Positions 24,451-33,803 of a stretch of 64,000 nucleotides of DNA are shown here, piece after piece. The stretch comes from GCA-003244245 sp050699975 (GTDB taxonomy: Bacteria; Actinomycetota; Actinomycetes; Mycobacteriales; Pseudonocardiaceae), in contig JBOHGH010000005.1 in NCBI GenBank assembly GCA_050699975.1, positions 15,551 to 79,550 on the forward strand. The letters run 5' to 3'. Every line of letters begins with the position of its first letter. The first letter of the stretch is position 1. A program made the translations under genes and the position numbers. The notes under the pieces are model-generated. The model was not told where the DNA came from and ran no database searches. It saw nothing but the letters and a program-made list of their open reading frames with translations.

Positions 24451-26025
24451 TCAATCCGACTTCAGCGTGACGGTCACCACCAGCGGCCGCCCGTCACGAA
24501 CCAGCGAAATCGGCACCTGTTCGCCGATAGCCCGCTGGCGCACAGCGACGATGAGCCCGTCGGCGCTGCCAACGATCCGATCGCCGACCTTGATGATCAC
24601 GTCGTTCTCCAGGATGCCACCTTCGGCGGCGGCGCCGCCCTGTTGCACGTTCTGCACCCGGGCGCCGTCGGACTTGCCATCGGTCACCGACGCGGCGTTG
24701 ACGCCCAGCTCGGCATGCTGGTAATGGCCGGTGCGGATCAGCTCCTGCGCGATCTTCGTAGCCGTGTCGATAGGGATGGCGAAGCCGAGCCCGATAGAGC
24801 CCCCGCCCTCGCCGGCACCCAGGGTTCGGATGGCGGTGTTGATGCCCACCACCGCTCCCGCAGTATTCACCAGCGCTCCGCCGGAGTTGCCTGGATTGAT
24901 CGCGGCATCGGTCTGGATCGCGTCGATCACCGCGTTACCGTGACCGCCATCCCCCTCCAGCCGCACCGGCCGGTCCACCGCGCTGATGATGCCGCTGGTC
25001 ACCGTGCCGGCCAACCCCAGCGGAGAGCCGATGGCCACGACGGAGTCCCCCGGTTTCAGCGCCGACGAACGGCCCAGCTGTGCCACCGTCGGGTTGGCTA
25101 CCTCCACTTTGACCACGGCGAGATCGGTCTTCGGATCCCGGCCCACGATCCGCGCCGGCAGCCGGGTGCCGTCGCTGAACACCGCCTCCAAGGTTGCCTG
25201 CGAGGTGGTCGCGGCGGGGGCCACGACGTGGTTGTTGGTCAGCAGGTAGCCCTGACCGTCGATCACCACTGCGGAACCGAATCCGCCCAAGTCGCCGACC
25301 CGGAACTCCAGAGACACCACCGCGGGCAACACCCGGCTGGCCACTGCCGCCACCGAGCCGACCGGTCGATCGGTGGCGTGCTCGACCTGCGCCAGTGTCG
25401 CGCCTGGATCAGTCAGCAGGTTGCCGCCGTCGGCGGTGAGCCGGCCTACGAATCCGCCGACTCCCCCGACCAACAGCACCAGCGCACCCAACAGAGCCAG
25501 CGCGCGATGGCTCAGCTGACGACCGAACAGCGCTTCCTGCAGACTCAGCCGGGCTCCCGGCGGTGGGTCGCCAGCGTCCCGATGTTGTTCGGGAACCGCG
25601 GGGGCTCCCAGCATCGCCGCCGCCCACGGGTCACGCCACGGGCTGCGCCCTGCGCCCTGCGGCCAGAAGTCGTCCTCACCCGGTGACCGTTCCGGGGGAT
25701 GCGCACCGTGGCGGCCGGGCGGGCGCTGTATCCGCTCAGGGGATCCCGACGGCCTGCTAAAGGCTGCCGCGAGCGCCTCGGGGGGCGGTGGGCTGGCAGT
25801 CGATAAAACACCAGGCGTGTCGCTGGAGGTAGGGCTGGGCTCGCGCCGGGAATCCCCTGCCTGAATCGCAAAAGCTCCGGGAACCCCGGATGGTCGGCCG
25901 AATGCCCGTGCCGTCGCGGGGTCCACCTCGGGCCCCTGCCGTGGCCTCGAGACAAGCCGTGGCGGCCCCGCACGCCCTTCCGTTGCGAAGGGTTCGTCGG
26001 GGTTGTGATCCTGCGGCGGGGTCAT
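24451..26025 (-). CDS. htrA: HtrA/DegP-family membrane serine protease
   Basis: 524 residues. A long Pro-rich cytoplasmic N-terminus (about 170 residues), one membrane helix at about 175-195, then an extracytoplasmic trypsin-like protease with His266 (NNHVV), Asp301 (KTDLAV) and Ser381 (NPGNSGGAL). One PDZ domain follows at about 435-515. It degrades or refolds damaged exported proteins. The gene lies in the sigE-rseA-htrA-tatB order and is a likely SigE target. Confidence 0.95.
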   Translation of the reverse strand: MTPPQDHNPDEPFATEGRAGPPRLVSRPRQGPEVDPATARAFGRPSGVPGAFAIQAGDSRREPSPTSSDTPGVLSTASPPPPEALAAAFSRPSGSPERIQRPPGRHGAHPPERSPGEDDFWPQGAGRSPWRDPWAAAMLGAPAVPEQHRDAGDPPPGARLSLQEALFGRQLSHRALALLGALVLLVGGVGGFVGRLTADGGNLLTDPGATLAQVEHATDRPVGSVAAVASRVLPAVVSLEFRVGDLGGFGSAVVIDGQGYLLTNNHVVAPAATTSQATLEAVFSDGTRLPARIVGRDPKTDLAVVKVEVANPTVAQLGRSSALKPGDSVVAIGSPLGLAGTVTSGIISAVDRPVRLEGDGGHGNAVIDAIQTDAAINPGNSGGALVNTAGAVVGINTAIRTLGAGEGGGSIGLGFAIPIDTATKIAQELIRTGHYQHAELGVNAASVTDGKSDGARVQNVQQGGAAAEGGILENDVIIKVGDRIVGSADGLIVAVRQRAIGEQVPISLVRDGRPLVVTVTLKSD

Positions 26026-26100
26026 GGTCTCCCGGACTCACCTGTGCGCGCTGACGACTACCGAGCTTGCCCACACCCCGGTGAAGTGTGCGTAGCGCTG

Positions 26101-26556
26101 CTATCGCCCGATCCAGCGACCGAGTACCGAGGGCCCGGTGCCCCAGCGCTGGCTCGCACCCAGCGGCGTGCCGGAACCCAGCGGCGCGGCCGAGGTTCTC
26201 GATGCGGTGGCCCGGCCACGGTCGGCGATCTCGACGACGGTGCCGTCGGCAGTCACCGCCAGCCCATCCGGCGTACCGGGTAGATCAGCGGTGTGCGGGA
26301 TGTCGCGCAGCGCGGCGAGCAAGTCGGCGGGGACCTGTGGGCACTGCGCCGAACGCATCACGCTGCGGGCCTGGCGTTGCCCGGCCACCTCCGCGGCACA
26401 CGACTGACATGTGGCGAGATGTTGGGCGGCCCGGTCGCGGGCGCCCGCGCCGAGCTCGCCGTCGACGAAGGCCACGACAGCGTCCACGGCGAGGTGTTGC
26501 CCTGCGTTGAGGCCGGCTAGCAGATCAGAGAAGGATCGGCCGCGCAGGTCCGTCAT
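26101..26556 (-). CDS. rseA: Anti-sigma factor RseA (zinc-associated anti-sigma)
   Basis: 151 residues. The zinc-associated anti-sigma motif H-x3-C-x2-C is at His46, Cys50 and Cys53 (HLATCQSC). No membrane helix is visible, so it is a soluble anti-sigma factor like mycobacterial RseA. It should hold SigE inactive until redox or envelope stress. Its ATG overlaps the sigE stop by ATGA, ensuring balanced translation. Confidence 0.92.
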   Translation of the reverse strand: MTDLRGRSFSDLLAGLNAGQHLAVDAVVAFVDGELGAGARDRAAQHLATCQSCAAEVAGQRQARSVMRSAQCPQVPADLLAALRDIPHTADLPGTPDGLAVTADGTVVEIADRGRATASRTSAAPLGSGTPLGASQRWGTGPSVLGRWIGR

Positions 26557-27161
26557 CCAGTCTCCTTCTCAGCGAGCGCACGGCGCCGTTCAAGCGCCAC
26601 CCTCAGGGCCAGCCTACCGCGGTGGATCCGGCTGCGGACCGTCCCGAGCTTCACCCCGAGCGTAGCGCCGATCTCCTCGTAGGAGAGGCCCTCCACATCA
26701 CAGAGTACGACGGCCGCCCGGAACTCCGGCGCGAGGTCGTCCAGCGCCTCCTGCAGATCCGGATCGAGGTGGGTCTCGGCATAGACCTGCTCCGGGCTGA
26801 GCCCACTGCCGACCAGCCGGTCGGTGTCCTCCGGCAGGCCCTCCATCCGCAGCCGGGAGCGCCGCCGCACCATGTCCAGGAACAGGTTCGTGGTGATCCG
26901 GTGCAACCAGCCCTCGAACGTGCCGGGCTTGTAGGAGCCGAGGCTGCGAAACACCCGGATGAACGTCTCCTGCGTGAGGTCCTCGGCGTCATGCGGGTTG
27001 CCGGACAGGCGGTAAGCCAGCCGGTAAACCCGGTCGGCATGATCCCGCACCACCTTTTCCCAGGACGGTGGTGCCCAGCCCTCATCTGCCCCGTCGTCAG
27101 GCGTGGTGACGGAGATCGCCTGCCCGGCGGCAGGATCGCGGAAGCGGGTCTCGGTGGCCAT
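26553..27161 (-). CDS. sigE: ECF sigma factor SigE
   Basis: 202 residues. Region 2 at about 40-105 (DHADRVYRLAYRLSGNPHDAED, GWLHRITTNLFLD) and region 4 at about 140-195 (AAVVLCDVEGLSYEEIGATLGV, GTVRSRIHRGR). It directs RNA polymerase to envelope-stress promoters. Gene order with rseA, htrA and tatB matches the mycobacterial sigE locus. A sigma-70-like promoter lies upstream at 27203-27231. Confidence 0.94.
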   Translation of the reverse strand: MATETRFRDPAAGQAISVTTPDDGADEGWAPPSWEKVVRDHADRVYRLAYRLSGNPHDAEDLTQETFIRVFRSLGSYKPGTFEGWLHRITTNLFLDMVRRRSRLRMEGLPEDTDRLVGSGLSPEQVYAETHLDPDLQEALDDLAPEFRAAVVLCDVEGLSYEEIGATLGVKLGTVRSRIHRGRLALRVALERRRALAEKETG

Positions 27162-27202
27162 CGGGTGTGTCTTGCACCTCCGGGTTGATGACAGTCCACG
27201 TC

Positions 27203-27231
27203 AGGTAATGCAACACCGGAGTGGCTGTCAA
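27203..27231 (-). promoter_or_regulatory. Sigma-70-type promoter of sigE
   Basis: On the minus strand TTGACA (27231-27226) is followed after 17 bases by TTACCT (27208-27203), about 40 bases before the sigE ATG. The leader carries GGAGG near 27178. A housekeeping promoter would give basal sigE expression. Confidence 0.55.
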
Positions 27232-27385
27232 TGTTTCATGTCGAGTGATCCCACGTTGATGATGGACGATCAGCGTGTGGCCCGAGTAAGCATCGGCTAA
27301 GAGGATCCTGAGAGCTGTGGAAATACCTCGTCCGGCGCGGCATCACCCCGATGGACCGTACGACGGCGCTACGCTGCGCGACGTG

Positions 27386-28048
27386 ATGTCGACCGGCACC
27401 ACAGGCGGGCCGCCTGCCCCGGCCGGCCGCGCCGTGCGCCAGTACGTGGAGGGTTTCGTCACCGAGGACGAGGCGATTGCCGCGGCGCGCGAGCGTGGGC
27501 AGGAATTGGGCTGCACGCCCATCGGACCAGGCGGGGGCTCCGCGCTGCGGTTCCTGGCCAGCGCGCTGGGTGCCCGCGCCGTGGTCGAGGTCGGTACCGG
27601 CGCAGGCAGCAGTGGCCTGTGGCTGCTACGCGGGATGGCCCCTGACGGGGTGCTCACCTCCATCGACGTCGAACCCGAACACCAGCGCGCCGCCCGGCAA
27701 GCGTTCACCGACGCCGGGTTCCCGCCGTCGCGCTATCGGCTGATCATGGGGCAAGCCCTGGACGTGCTGCCCCGGCTCACCGATCGTGGCTACGACCTGG
27801 TGTTCGTCGACGCCGCGAAGCCCGAGTACCCGCGTTACCTGGAGGCCGGCGTGCCGTTGCTGCGGACCGGCGGAGTGATCGCGTTCGACAACGCCCTGTG
27901 GGGTGGCAAGGTAGCCGATCCGGCGAGTCGGGACCCGTCCTCCTTGGCGCTACGCGAGATCGGCTCAATGGTGCGCGACGACGAGACCCTGCTCCCCCTG
28001 ATGCTCCCTCTGGGCGACGGCCTCCTCCTGGCCCTACGCACGACCTGA
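27386..28048 (+). CDS. SAM-dependent O-methyltransferase (Rv1220c-like)
   Basis: 220 residues from ATG 27386; GTG 27383 and GTG 27317 are alternative starts in the same frame. The family-3 O-methyltransferase fold shows VVEVGTGAGSSGLWLL, TSIDVEPEHQRAAR, DLVFVDAAKPEYPRYL and VIAFDNALWGG, the last holding metal/catalytic residues. Substrate unknown. Divergent from sigE, as Rv1220c is in M. tuberculosis. Confidence 0.9.
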   Translation: MSTGTTGGPPAPAGRAVRQYVEGFVTEDEAIAAARERGQELGCTPIGPGGGSALRFLASALGARAVVEVGTGAGSSGLWLLRGMAPDGVLTSIDVEPEHQRAARQAFTDAGFPPSRYRLIMGQALDVLPRLTDRGYDLVFVDAAKPEYPRYLEAGVPLLRTGGVIAFDNALWGGKVADPASRDPSSLALREIGSMVRDDETLLPLMLPLGDGLLLALRTT

Positions 28049-28091
28049 GCGCCCCCCAATCCGCGACATGGATGCTTGTCGTTGTTCTGGA

Positions 28092-28652
28092 CTAGCCGTG
28101 CGCCGCTACCTTAGATCCAGCTTGCTGGAGGTTGTCGAGGACGGCGGACAGAGCGCGGGATAGCTCGGGGTCTCGCAGGGCAGCGTCCGGACCGAATGCC
28201 TCGTGGGCCCGCGCGAGGGACAGCTCACCGTCGAGGACCCGGGCGCCGGCGCGCCCGAGGACCTTCCGGAGCTCGGCTTGCGCTCCGGCAGCGCCTGAGG
28301 AGCTTGGGCTGGCTCCCACCACGGCGACCGGCTTACCGGTCAGCACGGCGTCACCATAGGGCCGCGACACCCAGTCGACCGCGTTCTTGAGCTGGCCGGG
28401 GATCGAGCCGTTGTACTCCGGAGTGGCGATCAGTAGGGCATCGGCGTCGGCGATGGCCAGGCGCAGGATCTGCACGGGCCACGCCGGCTCGCTCTCGTCG
28501 TCCTCGCTGAACGGCGGCACCAACCTGAGGTCATGCCACAGGTCCAGCCGCACCCCTTCGCCTGCCAGCTCGCCCGCCGCGCGGAGCAGCTTGGTGTTGT
28601 TCGAGGCCGCGCGGAGGCTTCCCGAGATGCCCAGCACGCGAATCGCTGTCAT
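28092..28652 (-). CDS. NAD(P)H-dependent FMN reductase
   Basis: 186 residues. The flavodoxin-like fold shows GISGSLRAASNNTKLLR (phosphate loop), ATPEYNGSIPGQLKNAVDW and a conserved GASPSSSGAAGAQAELR segment, all typical of the chromate/azo/FMN reductase family. Likely a quinone- or xenobiotic-reducing cytoplasmic flavoprotein. Its ATG overlaps the stop of the DoxX gene by ATGA, so the two form an operon divergent from the SARP-type regulator. Confidence 0.92.
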   Translation of the reverse strand: MTAIRVLGISGSLRAASNNTKLLRAAGELAGEGVRLDLWHDLRLVPPFSEDDESEPAWPVQILRLAIADADALLIATPEYNGSIPGQLKNAVDWVSRPYGDAVLTGKPVAVVGASPSSSGAAGAQAELRKVLGRAGARVLDGELSLARAHEAFGPDAALRDPELSRALSAVLDNLQQAGSKVAAHG

Positions 28653-29080
28653 TGTGCCATTTCCTTCCCTGCCTGATTGCGCTCAAGATGCCCAAGCGCG
28701 ACACCGAAGCGATCGCGACGTCCCCACGCGATGATCGCGCTGACGACCAGAAGGGCCGCCGCCGTGAGCGGGCTCACGCCCAGCATGAGGTCGGTGAACA
28801 CGGCACCGACCATCACGCCGGCCAGCAGCAGCGCACCGTAGGCGACCAGCCGCGGGATCAGGATCGCCATGGCGCCGACGATCTCCAGCCCGCCGGTGAG
28901 GTAGCGGAACCACTGCCCGATACCGATCTCGTTGAACAGCTCCACCATCGGCTGGGCCCCGACCAGCTTCATGCCGCCGGCGTACAGGAACATCGCCGCG
29001 ACGAGGACCTGAAGGACCCACAAAGTCACATGCCAGGCGGTTGCCCGCCCGCGCGCGGCGGTGGGATGTGTTGTCGGCAT
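28649..29080 (-). CDS. DoxX-family membrane protein
   Basis: 143 residues with four membrane helices. FLYAGGMKLVG, GQWFRYLTGGLEIVGAMAIL and the length fit DoxX/DoxD proteins. Relatives associate with redox enzymes in thiol or quinone stress responses, which agrees with coupling to the FMN reductase gene. Divergent from the large regulator at 29194. Confidence 0.85.
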   Translation of the reverse strand: MPTTHPTAARGRATAWHVTLWVLQVLVAAMFLYAGGMKLVGAQPMVELFNEIGIGQWFRYLTGGLEIVGAMAILIPRLVAYGALLLAGVMVGAVFTDLMLGVSPLTAAALLVVSAIIAWGRRDRFGVALGHLERNQAGKEMAQ

Positions 29081-29133
29081 CGCCGTCTCCTTAGCTGTTT
29101 GTCACCATCAATGCTTCGACTCTGGCGAGGTCC

Positions 29134-29171
29134 GCTTACCGTCGGCTGCTCATCGGCTTACGGTCGGCTGC
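29134..29171 (+). promoter_or_regulatory. Direct repeat with 22-bp period, candidate SARP operator
   Basis: GCTTAC(C/G)GTCGGCTGC occurs at 29134 and 29156, 22 bases apart, 23 bases before the ATG of the SARP/AfsR-type gene and in the divergent spacer with doxX. SARP proteins bind heptamer direct repeats spaced by whole helical turns, so this may be the gene's own operator. Confidence 0.55.
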
Positions 29172-29193
29172 CGCGGGCGGTTATCGTCGATTC

Positions 29194-32100
29194 ATGCGGT
29201 TCGGGGTGCTCGGCCCGCTCGCGGTGTGGACCGACGAGGGGGCACCGGTAGCGATCCCGGGTGCCAAGGTGCGGGCGCTGCTGGCCGATCTGCTCGTGCA
29301 CGCCGGCGAGCCGGTGTCGGCGGACCGGCTCATCGATGAGCTGTGGGGCGACACCCCACCGGGCAATCCGGCCGGCTCGTTGCAGGCGAGGGTCTCGCAG
29401 CTGCGCCGCGCCCTGGAGCAGGCCGAGCCGGGGGGACGGGCGCTGGTGGTGTCCCGCCCGGCCGGTTACCTGCTGCAGGTCGGCGCCGACGCGGTAGATG
29501 CCGGCCGCTTCGAGGCGCTGATCGCCCGGGCACGCGCCGCCGGCGAGCCGGCGGTTAACGCGGCGCTGCTGGCCGAGGCGCTGGCAATCTGGCGGGGGCC
29601 CGCGCTCTCGGATTTCGCCGACGACTCCTTCGCCCAGCCGGCGATCACCCGGCTCGAGGAGCAGCGGCTGACCGCGTTGGAGGAGCACATCGAGGCGCGG
29701 CTCGCGCTCGGCGAGCACGGTGCGCTGGTCGGCGAGCTCGACGCCCTCGTCGCCAGGCACCCATTGCGCGAGCGGTTACGTGCGGCCCACATGCGCGCGC
29801 TCTATCTGGCCGGACGTCAGGCCGAGGCGCTGGATACCTACCAGCAGCTGCGCACGCGGCTGGGCGACGAGCTGGGCCTGGACCCGGGCCCAGAGCTCGC
29901 TCGCCTGCTGCAGGCGATCCTGACGCACGATCCGGCGCTGGCCGTCCGCCCGCCGCCGGCACCTCGCCGCACCAACCTTCCGGCACTGCTGAGCAGCCTG
30001 GTCGGCCGGACCGCGGCGGTGGCCGATGTCCGCAAGCTGATCGACACCGGCCGGCTGGTGACACTGACCGGGCCGGGTGGGGTGGGCAAGACCCGGCTCG
30101 CGCTGGAGACCGCCGCACAGCTGGCCGGCGAGCTGGCCGACGGCGCCTGGGTAGTGGAGCTGGCCGGGCACCACGATCCCTGCGACAACGTGGTCGGCTG
30201 CGTGGCGGAGCTCGTGGCGGCGGTGGTCGGCGTCCGCGATGACGCCGCGCTGATCGTGCCCCCGGCAGGCCGTCCCGCGGCGCTGATCCAGCGACTGCCT
30301 GCGGCCCTGGCGGCCAAGCAGCTGCTACTCGTGCTGGACAACTGCGAGCACGTGATCGAAGAGGTCGCCAAGCTCGCTGAGCTGCTGCTGCGGTCCGCGC
30401 CCGAGCTGCGCATTCTCGCGACGAGCCGGGAGCCGCTGGGGCTGTCGGGCGAGCTGCTGTGGCCGGTACCCGCCTTGGAGCTGCCCGACCCGGCCGCCGA
30501 CGGAGACCTCCCCGCGGTGGCGCAGTGCTCTGCCGTGCAGCTGTTCGTGCAGCGAGCGGCCGCGACGGCGCCGGGTTTCAGTCTCACCGAGACCAACACG
30601 GCTGCAGTCGCGGCTGTGTGCCGGCGGCTCGATGGTCTGCCCCTGGCCTTGGAGCTCGCCGCCGCCCGGGTGCGAGCGCTCCCGGTGCACGAGTTGGCGA
30701 CCCGGCTCGACGACCGCTTCCGGCTGCTCGCCACCGGCAACCGGGACGCACCGGACCGGCAGCAGACGCTGCGCGCCGTGGTCGACTGGAGCTGGGAGCT
30801 GCTCACTGAGCGGGAGCAGACGCTGCTGCGGCGGCTGGGGGTCTTCGCCGACGGGTTCACACTCGCTGCCACCGAAGGGATCTGCGCCGGCGATGGGGTG
30901 GACCACGCCGACGTGCTCGATCTGCTCGCTCGGTTGGTGGACCGCTCGCTGGTCGTCGCTGAGGACGGCGGCGCACGTTACCGGCTGCTCGAGACCATCG
31001 CGGCCTACGCGCTCGAGCGCATGGACGCCGCCGGCGAGACCGACCAGGCACGCTTGCAGCACGCCACCTGGTATGCGGACCTGGCCGAGCAGGCCGACCA
31101 GCAGCTTCGAGGCCATGGCCAGCAGCGGGGGCTGGGGCGCCTCGATGCCGAGTCCGCCAACTGCCGGGCGGCGCTCGCGTGGTTAGTGGCCCAATCCGAC
31201 CTGACCCAGTCCGACGCGGCGCTCGCGCTGCGGCTGGCGGGTGCGCTGGCCTGGTACTGGTTCCTGCGCGGCCGGCACGGCGAGGGCCGCTGGTGGCTGG
31301 CGAAGGCGCTGTCCACCTCGACCGACGGCCCTGCGCTGGTCGCTGCCCGGGCCAGGGCGGGAGCCGGGCTGGCTATCCTGGGTTCCCATGATCGGACCGG
31401 TGCCGACACCGCGAAGCACGGCCGCGCGGCACTCGCGCTCTACTCCGAGCTCGACGATCCCGGCGGGTTGGCGCACGCGCAATGGATGGCCGGCTTCGTC
31501 ATGCTCAGCGGCGGTGTGATGTCGTCCGACACCCAGCTGGTCGATCAGGCGCTCGCGAGCTTCCGCCGGCTCGGCGACCGGTGGGGCGTGGCCGCCGCAT
31601 TGAGCAGCCGCGGATGGGAACACGTGCGCCGCGGCGAGCTGCCCGACGCTCGGCGCGACGGCGAGGAGAGCTGGTCGCTGTTCTTCGAGGTCGGTGACCG
31701 CTGGGGCCAGGTACGCAGCGCCGACCTGCTCGGCGTGCTCGCCGAGATCGAGGGCGACTACGACCAAGCCACCGCGCTGCACACCAACGGACTGCGGCTG
31801 GCCGAGGAACTCGGATTGTGGCCGGTGGTCACCCAGCAGCTCGGCCGCCTCGGCCGGCTCGCCATGCTGGCCGCCGACTACCCGGCCGCGCTGACGTTGC
31901 ACGAGCGCGCCCTGCGGTTGGCCCGTGATCAAGCGTTCGAGCCCGGGGCCAGCTTCGCCCAGGTCGGGCTGGGCCTGATCGCCCGGCGGCAGGGTCGGTT
32001 CGAGGCCGCGGAGGCGCTGCTGGCCGAGGTGCTCGACGCGCACCGCGTTGCGGACTTCCACCCCGGTATGGCGTTCGTGCTCGCCGAGCTCGGCTTCGTC

Positions 32101-32451
32101 GCCGAGCTTCGTGGCGACCCCGAAGCCGCCCGCGCCTGGCACCTGGAGGGCCTGCACTCCGCGCAGGTCTCGGGCGATCCCCGCGCCGTCGCGCTGGCAC
32201 TCGAAGGGCTTGCCGGCGCTGACGTCCTGGCCGGCCACCACGGTCGAGCCGGGTATTTGTTGGGAGCCGCCGACTCCGCCCGCCGCTCAGTCGACCGGCC
32301 GCTGCCACCCGCCGAGCGCACCGACGTCGACCGGATCAGTGCGGTGGTGCAGGCAGCGCTAGGGGAGGCAGGTTTCGACAAGGCGTGGCACCGCGGTGGG
32401 TCGGCTGGTCTCGACGCCGCGCTGGTCACTGTCGACCGCGATCAGGGGTAG
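29194..32451 (+). CDS. AfsR/SARP-type transcriptional regulator with NB-ARC and TPR domains
   Basis: 1085 residues. Winged-helix DNA-binding domain at about 1-95 (MRFGVLGPLAVW, VSADRLIDELWGD, LQARVSQLRRAL), bacterial transcriptional activation domain at about 96-245, NTPase with Walker A GPGGVGKT near 293 and LLVLDNCEHV. A NACHT/STAND-like helical part and TPR-type repeats fill about 660-1060. It should act as an ATP/GTP-dependent activator switched by an unknown ligand or partner. It is divergent from the doxX/FMN-reductase pair, its most likely target. No biosynthetic cluster is adjacent. Confidence 0.93.
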   Translation: MRFGVLGPLAVWTDEGAPVAIPGAKVRALLADLLVHAGEPVSADRLIDELWGDTPPGNPAGSLQARVSQLRRALEQAEPGGRALVVSRPAGYLLQVGADAVDAGRFEALIARARAAGEPAVNAALLAEALAIWRGPALSDFADDSFAQPAITRLEEQRLTALEEHIEARLALGEHGALVGELDALVARHPLRERLRAAHMRALYLAGRQAEALDTYQQLRTRLGDELGLDPGPELARLLQAILTHDPALAVRPPPAPRRTNLPALLSSLVGRTAAVADVRKLIDTGRLVTLTGPGGVGKTRLALETAAQLAGELADGAWVVELAGHHDPCDNVVGCVAELVAAVVGVRDDAALIVPPAGRPAALIQRLPAALAAKQLLLVLDNCEHVIEEVAKLAELLLRSAPELRILATSREPLGLSGELLWPVPALELPDPAADGDLPAVAQCSAVQLFVQRAAATAPGFSLTETNTAAVAAVCRRLDGLPLALELAAARVRALPVHELATRLDDRFRLLATGNRDAPDRQQTLRAVVDWSWELLTEREQTLLRRLGVFADGFTLAATEGICAGDGVDHADVLDLLARLVDRSLVVAEDGGARYRLLETIAAYALERMDAAGETDQARLQHATWYADLAEQADQQLRGHGQQRGLGRLDAESANCRAALAWLVAQSDLTQSDAALALRLAGALAWYWFLRGRHGEGRWWLAKALSTSTDGPALVAARARAGAGLAILGSHDRTGADTAKHGRAALALYSELDDPGGLAHAQWMAGFVMLSGGVMSSDTQLVDQALASFRRLGDRWGVAAALSSRGWEHVRRGELPDARRDGEESWSLFFEVGDRWGQVRSADLLGVLAEIEGDYDQATALHTNGLRLAEELGLWPVVTQQLGRLGRLAMLAADYPAALTLHERALRLARDQAFEPGASFAQVGLGLIARRQGRFEAAEALLAEVLDAHRVADFHPGMAFVLAELGFVAELRGDPEAARAWHLEGLHSAQVSGDPRAVALALEGLAGADVLAGHHGRAGYLLGAADSARRSVDRPLPPAERTDVDRISAVVQAALGEAGFDKAWHRGGSAGLDAALVTVDRDQG

Positions 32452-33398
32452 TCACACCGGGACGATCTCGACGTGGATTCCGGATGCGGCTGCCAGCGCC
32501 ACGAGATCCTCGGCGTCCGGTCGGCCGCCGGATTGAACCACTCCGCGCGACAATGGCCTGCGCTTGCATACCTCGGGAGACCTATCCATCTGGGCGTCCA
32601 TGATCTCACTGCGCTCGCGGCGCGCTTCCCAGCTCCCACAGATCCGCATCAATGAATACTGGAATGCTCACAGTCGCGCTTCTTTGAGGGCTGAGACGGC
32701 ACGGCCGTCATGATCGAGTCAACTGTGCGGTCTGAGTCGGCTCCAGGGCAATAGTCGGGCGTGTGTCTGTCGGTGCCGCGGCCCCGTGAACTCGACGAGA
32801 GCCACGTCTGGCCGGACTGAAATGTCGCTGGCGTCGAGTTCACGGACAGTGCCCCGGGCCAGCCAGCCAGGGAACACGCGTGGTCGGGATGGGGCGACGC
32901 CCGGTTAGTCATACCGTAATCTAGAGCATTACAAAGGCCGTGGTATTGTTGTGGCGATCTAGCGACAATTCACCTTAGCGCGGGCCAGCCGGTCGTCCCA
33001 TGCTGCGTTCAAGTAGCCCCACCCTGAACCCAGGTGCCCAGATGAGTAGTGTCCCACTCGGCCATATCCGGAGTCTGCACGGTACCGAACTAGGACCTCA
33101 CATCAACCGGTTCGAGTGCTGTGGTTGATTGTTGAGGTGGTGGTCGACCCAGCTGGCATTCTACTGGCAGCTGACAGGGAAAAGATTCAGATTTACACTG
33201 CACTAATTCTCCCGATCCGGTCACGGGTGCGAGCATATTGGTGTCATCCAGCACCTACCAGGACAGACCGATCTACTGCATGGAGGCAAGCATCACGGTC
33301 CGACAAGTCGCCGGGCAGGCCGACACCTCTATGCCGCTAATTACACCTGCGGAGAGCAGATCTTCGACGAGGCGGCGTCACCAACGTCGGCGAAGTGG
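32452..33398 (+). other. Gene-free, AT-richer stretch
   Basis: About 950 bases between the SARP-type gene and vapC with no convincing gene. Base composition from about 32900 to 33360 is visibly richer in A/T than the neighbours. Short frames exist (for example a 66-codon minus-strand frame at 32452-32652 ending GGRPDAEDLVALAAASGIHVEIVPV) but none resembles a family I know. It holds the inverted repeat at 32785-32844. It looks like decayed, possibly foreign DNA next to a toxin-antitoxin pair. Confidence 0.5.
32785..32844. repeat. 13-bp perfect inverted repeat
   Basis: CGTGAACTCGACG (32785-32797) and its exact complement (32832-32844) are 34 bases apart in the gene-free stretch. Could form a hairpin or be the ends of a lost small element; no target-site duplication is evident. 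Confidence 0.5.
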
Positions 33399-33803
33399 TC
33401 AAGCCTGTGCGATCGCGGCGGGCACGACGTCAGTCCGGCTGAAGTCTTCGCCTTTGAACAGCAGGGGCTCACCAGCGCTTTTCGCCAGGGCGTAGGCGAA
33501 ACAGTCGCCGAAGTTAAGCTGCGCCGGATGCGTGCTGCCCTTGCCGAAATCCCGGTAGGCGGCCCGGGCGATGGCTGCCTGCTCAGCGGTGACCGGTTCG
33601 ATGACCAGGCGTGCCTTGGTGAACAGATCGTCGACGTTCCTGCTGGCGATCGGATCGCGACTGGCGTCGATCACGATCGCGGTTTCGAGATAGATTGCGG
33701 CGGAGATGCGGGGTGCCTGCGCCGCGGCAAGGGCGAGAGCGAAGGTCTCGGCCTCGGGCTCGTCACGCAAAATCGCGATCAGCGCCGAGGTGTCGACGAT
33801 CAA
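33399..33803 (-). CDS. vapC: VapC-type PIN-domain toxin (second locus)
   Basis: 134 residues. MIVDTSALIAIL gives the first catalytic Asp; YLETAIVIDA, NFGDCFAYALAK and LLFKGEDFSRTDV give the remaining acidic residues of a PIN RNase. This subtype (IVDTSAL, LNFGDCFAYALA) is well known among VapC toxins. Its ATG overlaps the vapB stop by ATGA. Unrelated in sequence to the vapC at 16167. Confidence 0.93.
   Translation of the reverse strand: MIVDTSALIAILRDEPEAETFALALAAAQAPRISAAIYLETAIVIDASRDPIASRNVDDLFTKARLVIEPVTAEQAAIARAAYRDFGKGSTHPAQLNFGDCFAYALAKSAGEPLLFKGEDFSRTDVVPAAIAQA

Noticed and set aside
32452..32652. 66-codon minus-strand frame after the SARP-type gene
   Set aside because: No ribosome site, no family resemblance; kept only as part of the gene-free stretch.
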